A DNA stretch of 64,000 nt from Lactiplantibacillus pentosus (lineage in GTDB: Bacteria; Bacillota; Bacilli; Lactobacillales; Lactobacillaceae). The notes beneath the pieces were generated by a model that saw nothing but the letters and a program-made list of their open reading frames with translations, had not been told where the DNA came from and ran no database searches. The position numbers were made by a program, and so were the translations under genes. Below are positions 44,577-54,127 of the stretch, one piece after another (the first letter of the stretch is position 1; every line of letters starts with the position of its first letter). The stretch is from contig NZ_CP032757.1 of NCBI RefSeq assembly GCF_003641185.1, positions 3,348,001 through 3,412,000 on the forward strand. Direction: 5' to 3'.

Positions 44577-45929
44577 TTATTCAGTCACTTTTTCAGCCGC
44601 ATGAGCGATGGCTGCTTGGCCTAATAAGTTCAAGTAGTTGAATGGACGGTCATAGATTGGCTGGAAGAACATGTCAACAAAGCCTAAGTCATCGATCGTG
44701 TTGTGATTTTGAATCATCACTGAGATCACGTTAGCCGATTGTGAAACGTCATGTTCACTCATGAATTGGGCCCCTAAGATTTCACGCGTCTCTGGGTTGT
44801 AAACCAATTGCATCAGAACTGGTTTCGTGGTTGGCATAAATTCTGGACGGTAGTTATCTTCAAAGGTAACGGCTTCTGCAGGTACCTTTTCAGCTTGAGC
44901 ATGTTCCAAGGTCATCCCAGAAGAAACGATCGTCTTGCCGAATAACATTAAACCAGAAGTTGATTGCGTCCCCATGTACTTCCGGGTTGGCTTGAAGATG
45001 TTCAAACCAACTAAAGTCCCTTGGCGAACCGCGTTAGTGGCTAATGGAATGTAGGCATCCTTCTTAGTTGGGTTGTAGTGAACCGCAACGGAATCACCAG
45101 CACCGTAGATATCAGGGTCAGATGTTTGCATGTAGTCATTTGTCTTAATAGAGCCGTTCGGGTTCATGTCAACTTTGCCCTTTAATAGGCTGGTGTTTGG
45201 CCGGAAACCAACACAGAGAATTGCCATATCAGCGGTGTAGCTGCCCTTGTCAGTCTTAACGGTAACTTCCTTGCCATCATCACTGAAGCCTTTAACCATC
45301 TGATTTAAGGCCATCTTGATGCCATGGTCAACGAAGTCTTTTTCGACCCGGTCAGTGAAGCCTTTGTCTAAATACTTGTTTAAAATCCGTGGTAAGCCAT
45401 CAATTAAGGTAACTTCCTTACCTTGCTTCTGATAAGCTTCGACTAATTCAGTCCCAATGTAGCCCCCACCGATAACGATGACGCGCTTAGCTGGCTTGGC
45501 AGCTTCCCATAAACTTTGGGCATGCGTCCAGTTCTTGCAGAGGTAAACGTTCGGGCTGTCGATACCATCGATTGGTGGAATTACAGGCCATGAACCAGTT
45601 GTGACAACTAATTTGTCGTAATAATCTTTCTTGGATTCGCCGGTCTTCAAATCAGTAACGGTAATTTCATGATTTTCGGTATCCACGTCGGTCACATCAT
45701 GTTGCATATGAACATTCGCGCCTAATTTGGCTAATTGTTCTGGACTGGAATAGAAGAGCCCTTGTGGATCGGCAACTTCGCCACCAAGATAGAGGGCAAT
45801 CCCACAGGAGAGAAATGACACATTGTCATTCCGTTCATAAATCGTGACGTCTGTTTCTGGATTTGACGCCAAGATTTGATTTACAGCAGCAGTTCCGGCA
45901 TGAGTACAACCAATTACGATAACTTTCAT
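44577..45929 (-). CDS. npr: NADH peroxidase/oxidase-type flavoprotein
   Basis: A 450-aa FAD- and NADH-dependent enzyme with a single redox-active Cys42 in SFLSCGIALYLGG, which forms a sulfenic acid. FAD motif VIVIGCTHAGTAAV at the N-terminus, NAD motif RVIVIGGGYIGTELVE near 155, and ILCVGFRPN/DIYGAGD following. It reduces H2O2 (Npr) or O2 to water (Nox); sequence alone does not fully separate these, Npr being favoured by memory of the genus. TTAAGGAGC precedes the ATG. A weak cre-like GAAAACGCAACCA lies about 90 bp upstream. Confidence 0.85.
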   Translation of the reverse strand: MKVIVIGCTHAGTAAVNQILASNPETDVTIYERNDNVSFLSCGIALYLGGEVADPQGLFYSSPEQLAKLGANVHMQHDVTDVDTENHEITVTDLKTGESKKDYYDKLVVTTGSWPVIPPIDGIDSPNVYLCKNWTHAQSLWEAAKPAKRVIVIGGGYIGTELVEAYQKQGKEVTLIDGLPRILNKYLDKGFTDRVEKDFVDHGIKMALNQMVKGFSDDGKEVTVKTDKGSYTADMAILCVGFRPNTSLLKGKVDMNPNGSIKTNDYMQTSDPDIYGAGDSVAVHYNPTKKDAYIPLATNAVRQGTLVGLNIFKPTRKYMGTQSTSGLMLFGKTIVSSGMTLEHAQAEKVPAEAVTFEDNYRPEFMPTTKPVLMQLVYNPETREILGAQFMSEHDVSQSANVISVMIQNHNTIDDLGFVDMFFQPIYDRPFNYLNLLGQAAIAHAAEKVTE

Positions 45930-46185
45930 ATTAAACGCGCTCCTTAAATGTGTTTATATTCACAATCATATTTGTGCAACATGTATTTGGTAACAATTAC
46001 ATTGTACTAAACGAAAAAGAAAACGCAACCAAAAACACGCAAAAAACGCACTTTTTTCACTAATCAAGTGATAACGAATTACCGATATTACAGCATTTAT
46101 GGGAATTAACCCGTTTATTAATTCGATTAACAGGGGTCGTTAATAAAAATCATGACTGCCCTTAAACTAATCATCAAACGATAAG

Positions 46186-46226
46186 AAAAAGCTCTCACAA
46201 GCGTTCGCTTGTAAGAGCTTTCATCT
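46186..46226 (-). terminator. Terminator of the csc/WxL operon
   Basis: AAAGCTCT-ACAAGCG and CGCTTGT-AGAGCTTT; on the minus strand TTTTTC follows. Confidence 0.8.
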
Positions 46227-46250
46227 TCTCTTTTATTCACCAACCACTAG

Positions 46251-48401
46251 TTACTTTGGTGCATCCGTCAACGTCCACGTGATGTCACCGGTGTATGAAC
46301 CGGGAACGGCCCCGGCGTTACTCCTATACAGAATACCCGACTTACTCGTCCAGTCAGATAAGACGTCATAATCGTCATTATCACTGGTCGTCGTATGGCT
46401 GTCAATTACGGTGCCGTTACTATTCAGAACCGTTGTCTTATCACCTTCGCGGAAGAGCACGTCACCCGCTAACGTCTGACCACCCGTCGTTTTGAAGTTA
46501 GTCGCGCTTGCCTGTAATTGCCAGCTAGACCCCTTACCACGACTGTCGCGGACGACCAGTTGCCAGTCGTCTTCACGATCAGTGGTTTGGGCTTGCCCAT
46601 CAAGCGTGATCGATTTGAACGTACTGTTCTTGGAGACACTCTTAAAACTCAATTCACCACCGGTCACCGTGATATTGGCAACACCGACTGGCGACTCGTT
46701 TTCATAAGGGTCTGACGCCCAGATCTCAAGCTTATTATCATTGCCGACATGTAACTGACTGGCTTTGATCTTATAGCTAAAGAACCCGGATTCTTCGTCG
46801 TTACTCATCTGCACCGTCGGCATTTCTTGGCCATTGACCGTGGGATGTAACGTCACCTTATCGTTCGTCAATTGTTCGGAGTTTTCAACGGCCACGATTC
46901 CTTTGATCGTGACATCCTCACCATTAGCAACGGTGTAAGGATTGTTTCGAATATAAATCCCCATCGGCTGGTCGACCGTGATCAGATAATCCGGCGCCTC
47001 AGTTGACGTCTCGAAGACCTTATTCTTGAACGTTGCGCTGGTGACCGTCGTATTTTGGTTGACCGTCACATCGTTGGCCGTCCCGGTAAGCGTGATGGTC
47101 GCCGTCTTCTGACTGGCTGACAAGGCTTTATTCAAGCTATAGTCGACCTTAGTGGCGTCCGCAGTTGGCGCGGTTAAGGCTTGTTCGCTGCCATCCGCAT
47201 ACGTCACTTTTGCGCTATCAAACGTCACGTACTTCGGCAAATTCAGCTCGGCCGTGATATTATCCCAATCTAATTGACCACTCTGATACGTGAGTTGATA
47301 GTCATATTGGACCTTGTGCTTAGCCTTCAACTGACTGCCGGTGGTGATTTCACGGTTCTTAGTTTTATCCGTCACTTTGACCGCCGCACTCGCATCGACG
47401 AGATTAGGCGCACTCTCGATCACGACCATGTTGTTCCCGGAATTACTGCCAGTCGCGCCCATGAAGCCCCAACGCATCAAGCCATCACTACTGTTGAACT
47501 TGCTAGTGTCGAGTACTTCACTCTGAGTAAGGCCACCACCAGTTGCCGAGCCGTCCGGATTCACATCGTCAAACGTGTAAGTCATGGTCTTGCTAGCGGC
47601 ATTCCAGTTCATTACGAGGTGGTGCCACTTACTGTCACCCAGTGTCATGGTGGTGACCAAATTATGATGAGTCTGCGTAAAGAAGTACCGCGTTGACCAA
47701 ATAATCCCGGTAATATCGAGACTCTTGACTGAATTATTGATATATTGGCTCGCACTACCCGGGTAGCCGGTCGCAATATGTTGTTTCTTGATCCCATTAT
47801 CAAAGGCGTCACCCTTACCCGCATCGCTATAACCGGTCGATGTATTGGTATAGGTGTCAAACTCTAAGGCCCAACTATTCTGGATGGCAGTTTTGGCAAA
47901 CTCATCGCCATCCTGTAATTTATTATTGGTATCGACGCCCCACACGCCGAGGGTCTCCCCAATAATACTCGATGAACTGACCTTGGCAGAAGCCGTCGTC
48001 CCGTTCGGATCATTTTGCAAGACGAAGGCCATCCCGTCACCGGCCTTACTGGTACTCGTTGATGACCCCAAGTATAGCCACATCTTGAAAGTAGCATCCT
48101 TGTTAATGTCAAAACGGTTGGCATCATTTGACCAAAAGCCACCCATTTGTTTCTTGCCATTGATCACTTGAATCGCCTGCGTATTTGGTGAACTAGCATT
48201 AGTAACATTCGCAATACTAGCGCTATTCGTCACTCCGCTGTTGAATGCGGCAGGAAGCGTGAAGAGTTTATCCAACTGATTCAAGCCAGACGGTGCCGTT
48301 GCTAACGACGCTTCGTCCGCAGCTTGAATCTGGGCGGTCCCGGCCCATAACCCGGTTAATGCCGCTAATGCAACAAGTATTTGTTTCGGTCCCTTCCACA
48401 T
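46251..48401 (-). CDS. Large WxL surface protein with L-type lectin domain
   Basis: A 716-aa extracellular protein. After the signal peptide (cleavage near IQAAD) comes an L-type lectin-like domain of about 240 residues (GGFWSNDANRFDI, GDGMAFVLQND, LGVWGVDTNNK, WALEFDTYTN), then bacterial Ig-like segments, and a C-terminal WxL domain with WQLVVRDSR and the final YTGDITWTLTDAP. WxL domains bind the peptidoglycan non-covalently. The lectin part suggests sugar or mucin binding. GAGAGGAG precedes the ATG. Last gene of the csc-like operon. Confidence 0.88.
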   Translation of the reverse strand: MWKGPKQILVALAALTGLWAGTAQIQAADEASLATAPSGLNQLDKLFTLPAAFNSGVTNSASIANVTNASSPNTQAIQVINGKKQMGGFWSNDANRFDINKDATFKMWLYLGSSTSTSKAGDGMAFVLQNDPNGTTASAKVSSSSIIGETLGVWGVDTNNKLQDGDEFAKTAIQNSWALEFDTYTNTSTGYSDAGKGDAFDNGIKKQHIATGYPGSASQYINNSVKSLDITGIIWSTRYFFTQTHHNLVTTMTLGDSKWHHLVMNWNAASKTMTYTFDDVNPDGSATGGGLTQSEVLDTSKFNSSDGLMRWGFMGATGSNSGNNMVVIESAPNLVDASAAVKVTDKTKNREITTGSQLKAKHKVQYDYQLTYQSGQLDWDNITAELNLPKYVTFDSAKVTYADGSEQALTAPTADATKVDYSLNKALSASQKTATITLTGTANDVTVNQNTTVTSATFKNKVFETSTEAPDYLITVDQPMGIYIRNNPYTVANGEDVTIKGIVAVENSEQLTNDKVTLHPTVNGQEMPTVQMSNDEESGFFSYKIKASQLHVGNDNKLEIWASDPYENESPVGVANITVTGGELSFKSVSKNSTFKSITLDGQAQTTDREDDWQLVVRDSRGKGSSWQLQASATNFKTTGGQTLAGDVLFREGDKTTVLNSNGTVIDSHTTTSDNDDYDVLSDWTSKSGILYRSNAGAVPGSYTGDITWTLTDAPK

Positions 48402-48422
48402 GTTGAAAACTCCTCTCGCTAG

Positions 48423-49436
48423 TTAATCCTGACGGCGGCGGTTTTTCAATAGTAGCCAGATAATTGCGCCTAATAGGGCAATGATGACGACACCGAGTGC
48501 CACAAACCACCAGAAATAGTTCGTTTGTTTTTCGGTCACAGCCGTATCATTGAGTGCTTTAGCCGTCTTGTCCGTAATGGTGAAGTTCTTAGTGAATTGC
48601 CACTTGCCCTTATCCGCTGTCGCTGTTAAATGTAACGTGTACTTGCCAGCTTTGAGCTGTTTGTTGCCATCACCAATTGCAAAGTTAAAGTTACTATTCG
48701 GGGCCATCGACATATTTTCTTTATTCGTCGTTAACACTTTCTTAGAACTCCCAGCCTTGGTCACGTAACTCTTGATCTTAAGTCCGTGCATGATGACCGG
48801 TTGATCATTTTGTAAGTTCGCCGAGACATAGTTCCGGTAATTGCGTTGTTCGGCTTTCACGGAATGCAACTTCATGTTCGGCTTGATAGTCGTCTTATCG
48901 GACTCTTGTAACTGGAGGCCAATCACATAGGCGTACTGATTATTGATGGCCATTCCGCTGCTAGCCTGTTGCTTCTTACCGCTCAACTCTTGAACAATGT
49001 TGATCCCGCCGAGTGCCACACCCTTAAATGTTTTTTCAGGGACATTCAACTGAATAGTCACTGCCTTGCTCGACTTAGCAGGCACTGTGACGACCTGCTT
49101 CTTGGAAAGCGCAGTCTTGATGTTAAACTTCAGTGAATCATCCGCCTTCGCGTTGGACTGACTGTAGTCGATGATCCCGTTATCATTCGTCACCGCTAAG
49201 TTAGGTGAGACGGTGTAGCGGTGTTCTTTACTATCGCTATTTTTAATATGCAACGTCAGATTTTGTTTTTGGCCTGGGGTCACTTTTAAATCAAAGTAAG
49301 AGACTTTTTGATTGATCTGATTGTTAGGCAAATCAGCTTGAACCGTATAGTTCAAATCGTCGGCCTGAGCGCGCATCGTCCAGCCGGCCCCAATCACAGC
49401 AACAACTGCCATTAACTGCCAAAATATTTTTTTCAT
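48423..49436 (-). CDS. CscA-like DUF916/DUF3324 membrane-anchored surface protein
   Basis: A 337-aa protein with signal peptide (to about residue 25), a DUF916 WxL-interacting domain (YFDLKVTPGQKQNLTLHIKN, then VQLNVPEKTFKGVALGGINIV), a DUF3324 domain, and a C-terminal membrane helix (FWWFVALGVVIIALLGAII) followed by KNRRR. It is the membrane-held partner of the WxL proteins. The ATG at 49436 follows AAAAGGAAGGG. Sits 21 bp before the lectin-WxL gene. Confidence 0.88.
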   Translation of the reverse strand: MKKIFWQLMAVVAVIGAGWTMRAQADDLNYTVQADLPNNQINQKVSYFDLKVTPGQKQNLTLHIKNSDSKEHRYTVSPNLAVTNDNGIIDYSQSNAKADDSLKFNIKTALSKKQVVTVPAKSSKAVTIQLNVPEKTFKGVALGGINIVQELSGKKQQASSGMAINNQYAYVIGLQLQESDKTTIKPNMKLHSVKAEQRNYRNYVSANLQNDQPVIMHGLKIKSYVTKAGSSKKVLTTNKENMSMAPNSNFNFAIGDGNKQLKAGKYTLHLTATADKGKWQFTKNFTITDKTAKALNDTAVTEKQTNYFWWFVALGVVIIALLGAIIWLLLKNRRRQD

Positions 49437-49528
49437 ATGGGTTACCCTTCCTTTTTTCAACGGTAAGTGACGTGCTATGTATGATTGAAGCTGCCATTCT
49501 TGACGAGTTGCAGCTTCAATCAAACCAT

Positions 49529-50221
49529 TCAACTAGGTGCATTGTTTAATGACCAGGCTAACGTACCGGTGTAATCACCCGCACTGAGTTGCCGGTCATG
49601 AATCTGGAGTTGTGTCAGTTCATCGCCCCGATTCAAAATAACTAACCACGTGCCTAAGCCCGATTGCGGTTGGGCAGTGACGACGTTGTTCGCGATACCT
49701 GTCACGAGCTCGCCGGTGTTGACCACGTTCGGGGCGGCACTGACATTGCCCGTCCCCGGTTTGAGTTGGACACTGCCTAACTTCAACGAGGTCGTTAACT
49801 GCTGCTGACCACTTTGTAACGGGCTGGGCGTTACTTGTAGTGTCCAGCCAGCTGCCGATGCACGCCGATCAGTGACCTGAATCATCGCACGCTCATTTTG
49901 CGCCGTTACCGTAGCGGGTCCACCGGCTGTCGTGACGGGTTTAAACTTAAGATTACTGACGAAATCGATGGTTAACTTGCCCCGTGAGCCTGTTCCGGTC
50001 ACGTTACCTTCATCTGCCGGATCACCAGGGTATGGCTTACTGGGATCATCAGGATCGACCGGAGAAACTGCGTCGTCATCGTCCGACGGGGTCAACTTAA
50101 CCTGCACCTGTGACTGTCTATCTGCAGCTTGCGTTGTCACGCTCCAGCCCCAATTACTAATAATCAGCCCACTAACGGCCACCATTAGTAACCGACCTGT
50201 CACCAACAATCCCATTCTCAT
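49529..50221 (-). CDS. WxL-domain surface protein
   Basis: A 230-aa protein: signal peptide to TTQAAD, an acidic Pro/Asp spacer (DPDDPSKPYPGDP), then a WxL domain with SAAGWTLQVTPSP, GTWLVILN and the closing YTGTLAWSLNNAPS. Secreted and wall-bound without a covalent anchor. GAGGTG precedes the ATG. 40 bp after the preceding WxL gene. Confidence 0.88.
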   Translation of the reverse strand: MRMGLLVTGRLLMVAVSGLIISNWGWSVTTQAADRQSQVQVKLTPSDDDDAVSPVDPDDPSKPYPGDPADEGNVTGTGSRGKLTIDFVSNLKFKPVTTAGGPATVTAQNERAMIQVTDRRASAAGWTLQVTPSPLQSGQQQLTTSLKLGSVQLKPGTGNVSAAPNVVNTGELVTGIANNVVTAQPQSGLGTWLVILNRGDELTQLQIHDRQLSAGDYTGTLAWSLNNAPS

Positions 50222-50261
50222 CGGTCACACCTCAGCTCTCCTTTGGTTCATTGGTTCTTAA

Positions 50262-50825
50262 TTAGCTAGGGGCGTTGCCTAATGTCCAAGTCAGCGTAGA
50301 AGTGTAAGTTCCAGCTGAGTTACCAGCAGGTACTAACAGGGAAACGTCCGTCTTGGCATAAGCACTCGTAAACTTACCGATCCCTTCATTGGCAACGGCG
50401 CCTAAAATCATTTGGTTAGATTCGTTCACCGTTACGTCGGGTGCGGTTGGGTTCTTAGAAGCGTTGGCTTCATCATCAGCCGTCACACTGGCATTCTTGA
50501 ATGTTAATGCGGCGCCCCGTAATTCCTGACTGCCATTTAAAAACTTGGAGCCCGCGACTTGAACACTCCAGCCATCCGTATTACCGGGGTTAGTCACCTT
50601 CACACTACCTGTGACCGCGTCTGCAGTCTTGGTTTGCGTCGTGTTATCGATTGTAACCGTTCCCATATCCAAGGCTGGGGCTTCATCTAACGTAATGTCC
50701 TTGTTATTTTCATCTTGTTCCAACTTCACTTGTGCTTCAGTCGTTTTATCAGCTGCTTGCCCAACGAGTGGTAAGCCTGCCATAAGTGTCATGCCTGCAA
50801 CAAGTGTTCCAATATATTTTTTCAT
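50262..50825 (-). CDS. WxL-domain surface protein, compact
   Basis: A 187-aa protein that is nearly a bare WxL domain: signal peptide ending VGQAAD, ALDMGTVTIDNTTQ, NTDGWSVQVAGSKF, and the final TYTSTLTWTLGNAPS. The ATG at 50825 follows AAAGGAGC and overlaps the stop of the preceding small gene by four bases (ATGA), so the two are translationally coupled. Confidence 0.9.
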   Translation of the reverse strand: MKKYIGTLVAGMTLMAGLPLVGQAADKTTEAQVKLEQDENNKDITLDEAPALDMGTVTIDNTTQTKTADAVTGSVKVTNPGNTDGWSVQVAGSKFLNGSQELRGAALTFKNASVTADDEANASKNPTAPDVTVNESNQMILGAVANEGIGKFTSAYAKTDVSLLVPAGNSAGTYTSTLTWTLGNAPS

Positions 50826-51103
50826 TTTGGTTGCTCCTTTATTGTTTGACGGTTGCGCCACCAGATTAGAATTAAGAATATTAACAAACTTAGTCCGCAG
50901 ACCCCGATAACGAGTAGAATCCACTGCTGTACTTCATTCATCTGCGGTAAGATTCCTTGTAGCGGTCCTTTGACGGGATTGCCAGTCACACCTGAATTAG
51001 AAGTGACCGTTAAATGGTAAGTTCCAGTTTGGGTATCAGCCAGCACCGGAATGCTAATAAGTTGGCTGAGCCCGATTATTAATCCGCCAGATTGCCATTT
51101 GAT
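50822..51103 (-). CDS. CscD-like small wall-associated protein, start codon ATC
   Basis: First gene of the csc operon. With AAAGGAG 7 bases upstream the frame opens at an ATC (51103) followed by KWQSGGLIIGLSQLISIPVLA, a good signal peptide, then LTVTSNSGVTGNPVKG, an LPQMNE sorting-like motif, a membrane helix and WWRNRQ. This is the layout of CscD (small LPxTG-type protein). No ATG, GTG or TTG lies near the ribosome site in this frame; the first in-frame one (51046) would lose the signal peptide. So either ATG mutated to ATC or the base is wrong. Confidence 0.6.
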   Translation of the reverse strand: MKWQSGGLIIGLSQLISIPVLADTQTGTYHLTVTSNSGVTGNPVKGPLQGILPQMNEVQQWILLVIGVCGLSLLIFLILIWWRNRQTIKEQPK

Positions 51104-51757
51104 ACGACCACTCCTTTCCAGTAATTGACTGACATTTGATTAATCTAATTAACTCTTGGTACTAATAGTGAATCGTTGTGAGTAACCCTATCAGCAACGA
51201 AAATATATCATGGTATTGGAATCGCTGTCAATTAATGTTACCCCTTAATCATTGATTAAAAACGCCTTTTTAACGGACCTCTGAGGCGTTTCTAATATTA
51301 TGACGAATACAAATATTTTGATACAAACTACTGCAATCAGTTTAACATCAAGCTTTTCAGCCTGCCATTTATGGTCAAATAATCGCTAGTAGTTACCCGC
51401 CTTAACTAAATAAGTCATCAACATTATATTGTTGTTAGACTTTAATGAGAAGTAACATTAGGTAAAAGTTCTGATATTTATAACTATTGAATTGCTATAT
51501 CAATTTGGAATAGTCCCGCAACGCTACGCCGTTTGTTTAACTTATCTTCAATTTATAAACTGATGTAATCGATTTAATAACCCTAATTTTATTTAATTTC
51601 CAAATGCAACTAATTGTGCTCAATTAAAATCCAATTTCAAAACAGTAAAGTCCCTTTGAGCAAACGATTTTAGCCGTTCAATTATATTTACCAAATCGCT
51701 AATCCGGCTATGGTATACTTGAAATACTTATTTCAAATCAGAAAGGCGGCCTCGATT
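51104..51757. other. Intergenic, csc leader and divergent promoters
   Basis: About 650 AT-rich bases without a gene. On the minus strand TATAAT (51686-51681) could start a long csc leader; on the plus strand TATACT (51713-51718) serves the TetR gene. The hairpin at 51255-51291 is listed separately. Confidence 0.45.
51255..51291 (-). terminator. Hairpin with T-run in the csc leader
   Basis: On the minus strand AACGCCT and AGGCGTTTTTAA enclose 17 bases. No minus-strand gene lies upstream of it, so it would act inside the leader of the csc operon as an attenuator. Confidence 0.45.
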
Positions 51758-52342
51758 TTGCCCGCTAAGAAAACATTTCAAGATGATCAAGTTATTGAAA
51801 AAATTATGTCTTTATTTTGGCAACAAGGCTACTATCACACGTCGATGGATGAAATCGTCGCGACCAGTGGCGTCAAAAAGCAGAGCCTCTATAATGCCAT
51901 TGGTGACAAGCATACGCTCTACCTCCGCGCGCTAAGTCGCTACCATCAACAAACGCTCACAAGCTGTACGCAAGCGATGCAACAGCTCGAACAAAGCGGC
52001 GCTGATGCGTTGACGGTGCTCAGCATGCTGTTTAGCCGTGATTTAACTAACACCGACCAGCCAGCAGGTGATCTGATGGCCAATGCGGTCGCTGAATTCG
52101 GGACAACTGACACCGATGTCCAGCAAGCCGTTGATTGGTTCTACAATGATTACTTGACCTTGATGTCCGCCGTCATTTTAAAGGGTCAAGCGAGTCAGCA
52201 AATCATCAACACGCAATCCAGTACTGCCCTTGCCCAGGCCTTACTCGAAGCCCGGATTGGCCTCCAGACTCGTCTTCGTCAGGGCGCTCACCCAGATATT
52301 GCGCTGCGTGAACAAGCTTGGCGCCAATTTTTAACGCGTTAA
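51758..52342 (+). CDS. TetR/AcrR family regulator
   Basis: A 194-aa regulator: helix-turn-helix TSMDEIVATSGVKKQSLYNAIGDKH (about residues 28-52), then a TetR_C domain like that of YxaF/LmrA-type or AcrR relatives (LDANAVAEFGTTD-like DLMANAVAEFGTTD). I take the TTG at 51758 as start, after AGAAAGGCGG; the ATG at 51710 overlaps the -10 TATACT and would precede the transcript. Its target may be the csc operon or be elsewhere. Confidence 0.75.
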   Translation: MPAKKTFQDDQVIEKIMSLFWQQGYYHTSMDEIVATSGVKKQSLYNAIGDKHTLYLRALSRYHQQTLTSCTQAMQQLEQSGADALTVLSMLFSRDLTNTDQPAGDLMANAVAEFGTTDTDVQQAVDWFYNDYLTLMSAVILKGQASQQIINTQSSTALAQALLEARIGLQTRLRQGAHPDIALREQAWRQFLTR

Positions 52343-52356
52343 TAACTGCGCATAAT

Positions 52357-52401
52357 AAAACCACAGCCTTCTGATGAATCGGAAAGCTGTGGTTTCTTTT
52401 A
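52357..52401 (+). terminator. Terminator of the TetR gene
   Basis: AAACCACAGC and GCTGTGGTTTCTTTT with an 18-nt loop. Confidence 0.8.
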
Positions 52402-52464
52402 GAATCTGCATTTTTATTTTATTAATTGATGTTAAATCGTTCATGGCCAGTAAACTGAACACGA

Positions 52465-52764
52465 CTAAACATATTTCTGAACCAACCAATTTTGTGCGGC
52501 ACTGGTCAGCTGGCTACCATAGTGCTGGCGCAGCTGTTGAGCACCGGCGTAATGGTCGAAGTCAAAGGGGCTCGTCAGCGTTTCACTAGCTAGTAACGCC
52601 TTGGCAAACCGTAGATCGTCGACCGTGATCTGCTGGCGATAAGCGAGGTCTTCTTCCGCCGAGACGCGTTGCCACTGGTCGTGAAGGATTGCGGCCGCAC
52701 GCTGATAACGGCGGTCATGTGTCAATAATGATTGCATATCATCTGGATTAAGTGGTTGGGCCAT
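52465..52764 (-). CDS. Third gene of the MoxR/VWA operon, hypothetical
   Basis: A 99-aa helical soluble protein, AQPLNPDDMQSLLTHDRRYQ at the start and many Gln and Ala. No known domain. Its start (ATG 52764 after AGGAG) overlaps the end of the VWA gene, so it is translated together with it and probably works with the MoxR/VWA pair. Confidence 0.65.
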   Translation of the reverse strand: MAQPLNPDDMQSLLTHDRRYQRAAAILHDQWQRVSAEEDLAYRQQITVDDLRFAKALLASETLTSPFDFDHYAGAQQLRQHYGSQLTSAAQNWLVQKYV

Positions 52765-54121
52765 CGGGATCATCTCCTAAATTCAAATTAACGACCTGGC
52801 CAACGACGGGGTGAATCGATAACTTGTCAGTTGGCTGCGCCAATAACCAAATGACATTGGTAAAATGATGCGCGTCAATCTGAGCCTCACCCCGACCGTC
52901 CGTTAAGATGAGCGCAAGCGTTGTCGCAGCCGTTTGATGATGCCGGGCTAAGTCGTCAAAAATCGGCTGATAGGCCGTCCCCCCGCCACCATGGCGAGCG
53001 AACCGCACCTGTTGCGGGAAACTAGCCTGATACGTTTGACCTGGTTGGACGATTGCATCAAACGGTTTGATCGTAATCGTCGCCGTTAACAGTTGAGTCA
53101 AGGTGGCGGCTTGAGCCAACAACTGGCGTAATAAGGCATCGCTGATGGACCCCGACTGGTCAACGTAGACTTGTAAATCCAAACGGGTATCACTGATCTG
53201 ACCAGGCAACTCCATGCGGGCGGGTTGACGCCGATTAAAGCGAGCGTGTGAGGCCTTCTTGCCACTCGGAATTTGGCCTAATCCCCGGACTAATAATTGC
53301 CGCCAGTCGATTTGCGCTGGCTGACTAAGGACGTCCAATTGCGCAGCGACGTGGCCCGCAACCAAGCCCCGACCGGCTTCAGTCGTTTGTTGCCACGCAT
53401 CCTTGGCTAATTGGCGTAGACGTGATTGCGCCAGATTAGGGTTCGTCAACTGGCCGCTTGCCGACCATTGACGAGCATCGTCAATGGGGCCGGTAGCTGG
53501 CAGTGACTCTTGGCCCGTACTTGATTGGCGGTGTTGCGGCCCTTGTGGCGTGGATTTAGTTGTCTGGCCCGCATTCGGCCGTTCTGGATCGGTTGACTGT
53601 TGTTGGCGCAATAATCGTAAATAAGTCCCCGAATCCGCGTGTTGCGGTAACGTGACGGGCACCTGCGCCTGTATCTGAGCCAGCGAAATCGCCGTTGCTG
53701 GCAACCCGCTCACATACTGATTCACGGCCAAATCCGTCGCTAACGTCACAAGTCGTTGCTGTGTGGCGACTTGATTGCGGTAGCGCAATGGATGTTGCCA
53801 CACCACGTGTAACGCGACGTGTTTGAGGCCGGCTTGTAACTGGTCGAACCGGGTAAACGTCTGAGCTAAGGCTTGCGGGGCATACTGTAAGACGAGCTGA
53901 TTATCTACCCAGCTCAAGGCAAACGGCGCGTTCAACTCAGTATTCAGTTGCCGGGGCAAGCGCGTCAGTAATTCGCCATAAAACTGGTCCGTCGCCAATA
54001 ACTCAATGATGGCACGACTGAGCATTGTCGCAGCTTCCTGCGCCGGATGGGTTGACGCGGTCGTCAACATCGTTTGGCGCCAATTGGCATATTCCGCGGC
54101 GTTATTCAGCATCGACCGCAC
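52748..54121 (-). CDS. VWA-like metallopeptidase-domain protein (DUF2201)
   Basis: A 457-aa protein partner of a MoxR ATPase. Residues 20-150 match the DUF2201 putative metallopeptidase region (ALSWVDNQLVLQYAP, HVVWQHPLRYRN), where the expected zinc HExxH is replaced by HVVWQH. A low-complexity Gln/Pro/Ser stretch (about 165-230) follows, then a C-terminal VWA-like domain with the MIDAS DQSGSIS (D-x-S-x-S). Starts 6 bp after the MoxR stop. Confidence 0.82.
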   Translation of the reverse strand: MRSMLNNAAEYANWRQTMLTTASTHPAQEAATMLSRAIIELLATDQFYGELLTRLPRQLNTELNAPFALSWVDNQLVLQYAPQALAQTFTRFDQLQAGLKHVALHVVWQHPLRYRNQVATQQRLVTLATDLAVNQYVSGLPATAISLAQIQAQVPVTLPQHADSGTYLRLLRQQQSTDPERPNAGQTTKSTPQGPQHRQSSTGQESLPATGPIDDARQWSASGQLTNPNLAQSRLRQLAKDAWQQTTEAGRGLVAGHVAAQLDVLSQPAQIDWRQLLVRGLGQIPSGKKASHARFNRRQPARMELPGQISDTRLDLQVYVDQSGSISDALLRQLLAQAATLTQLLTATITIKPFDAIVQPGQTYQASFPQQVRFARHGGGGTAYQPIFDDLARHHQTAATTLALILTDGRGEAQIDAHHFTNVIWLLAQPTDKLSIHPVVGQVVNLNLGDDPDGPTT

Positions 54122-54127
54122 CCCCTT

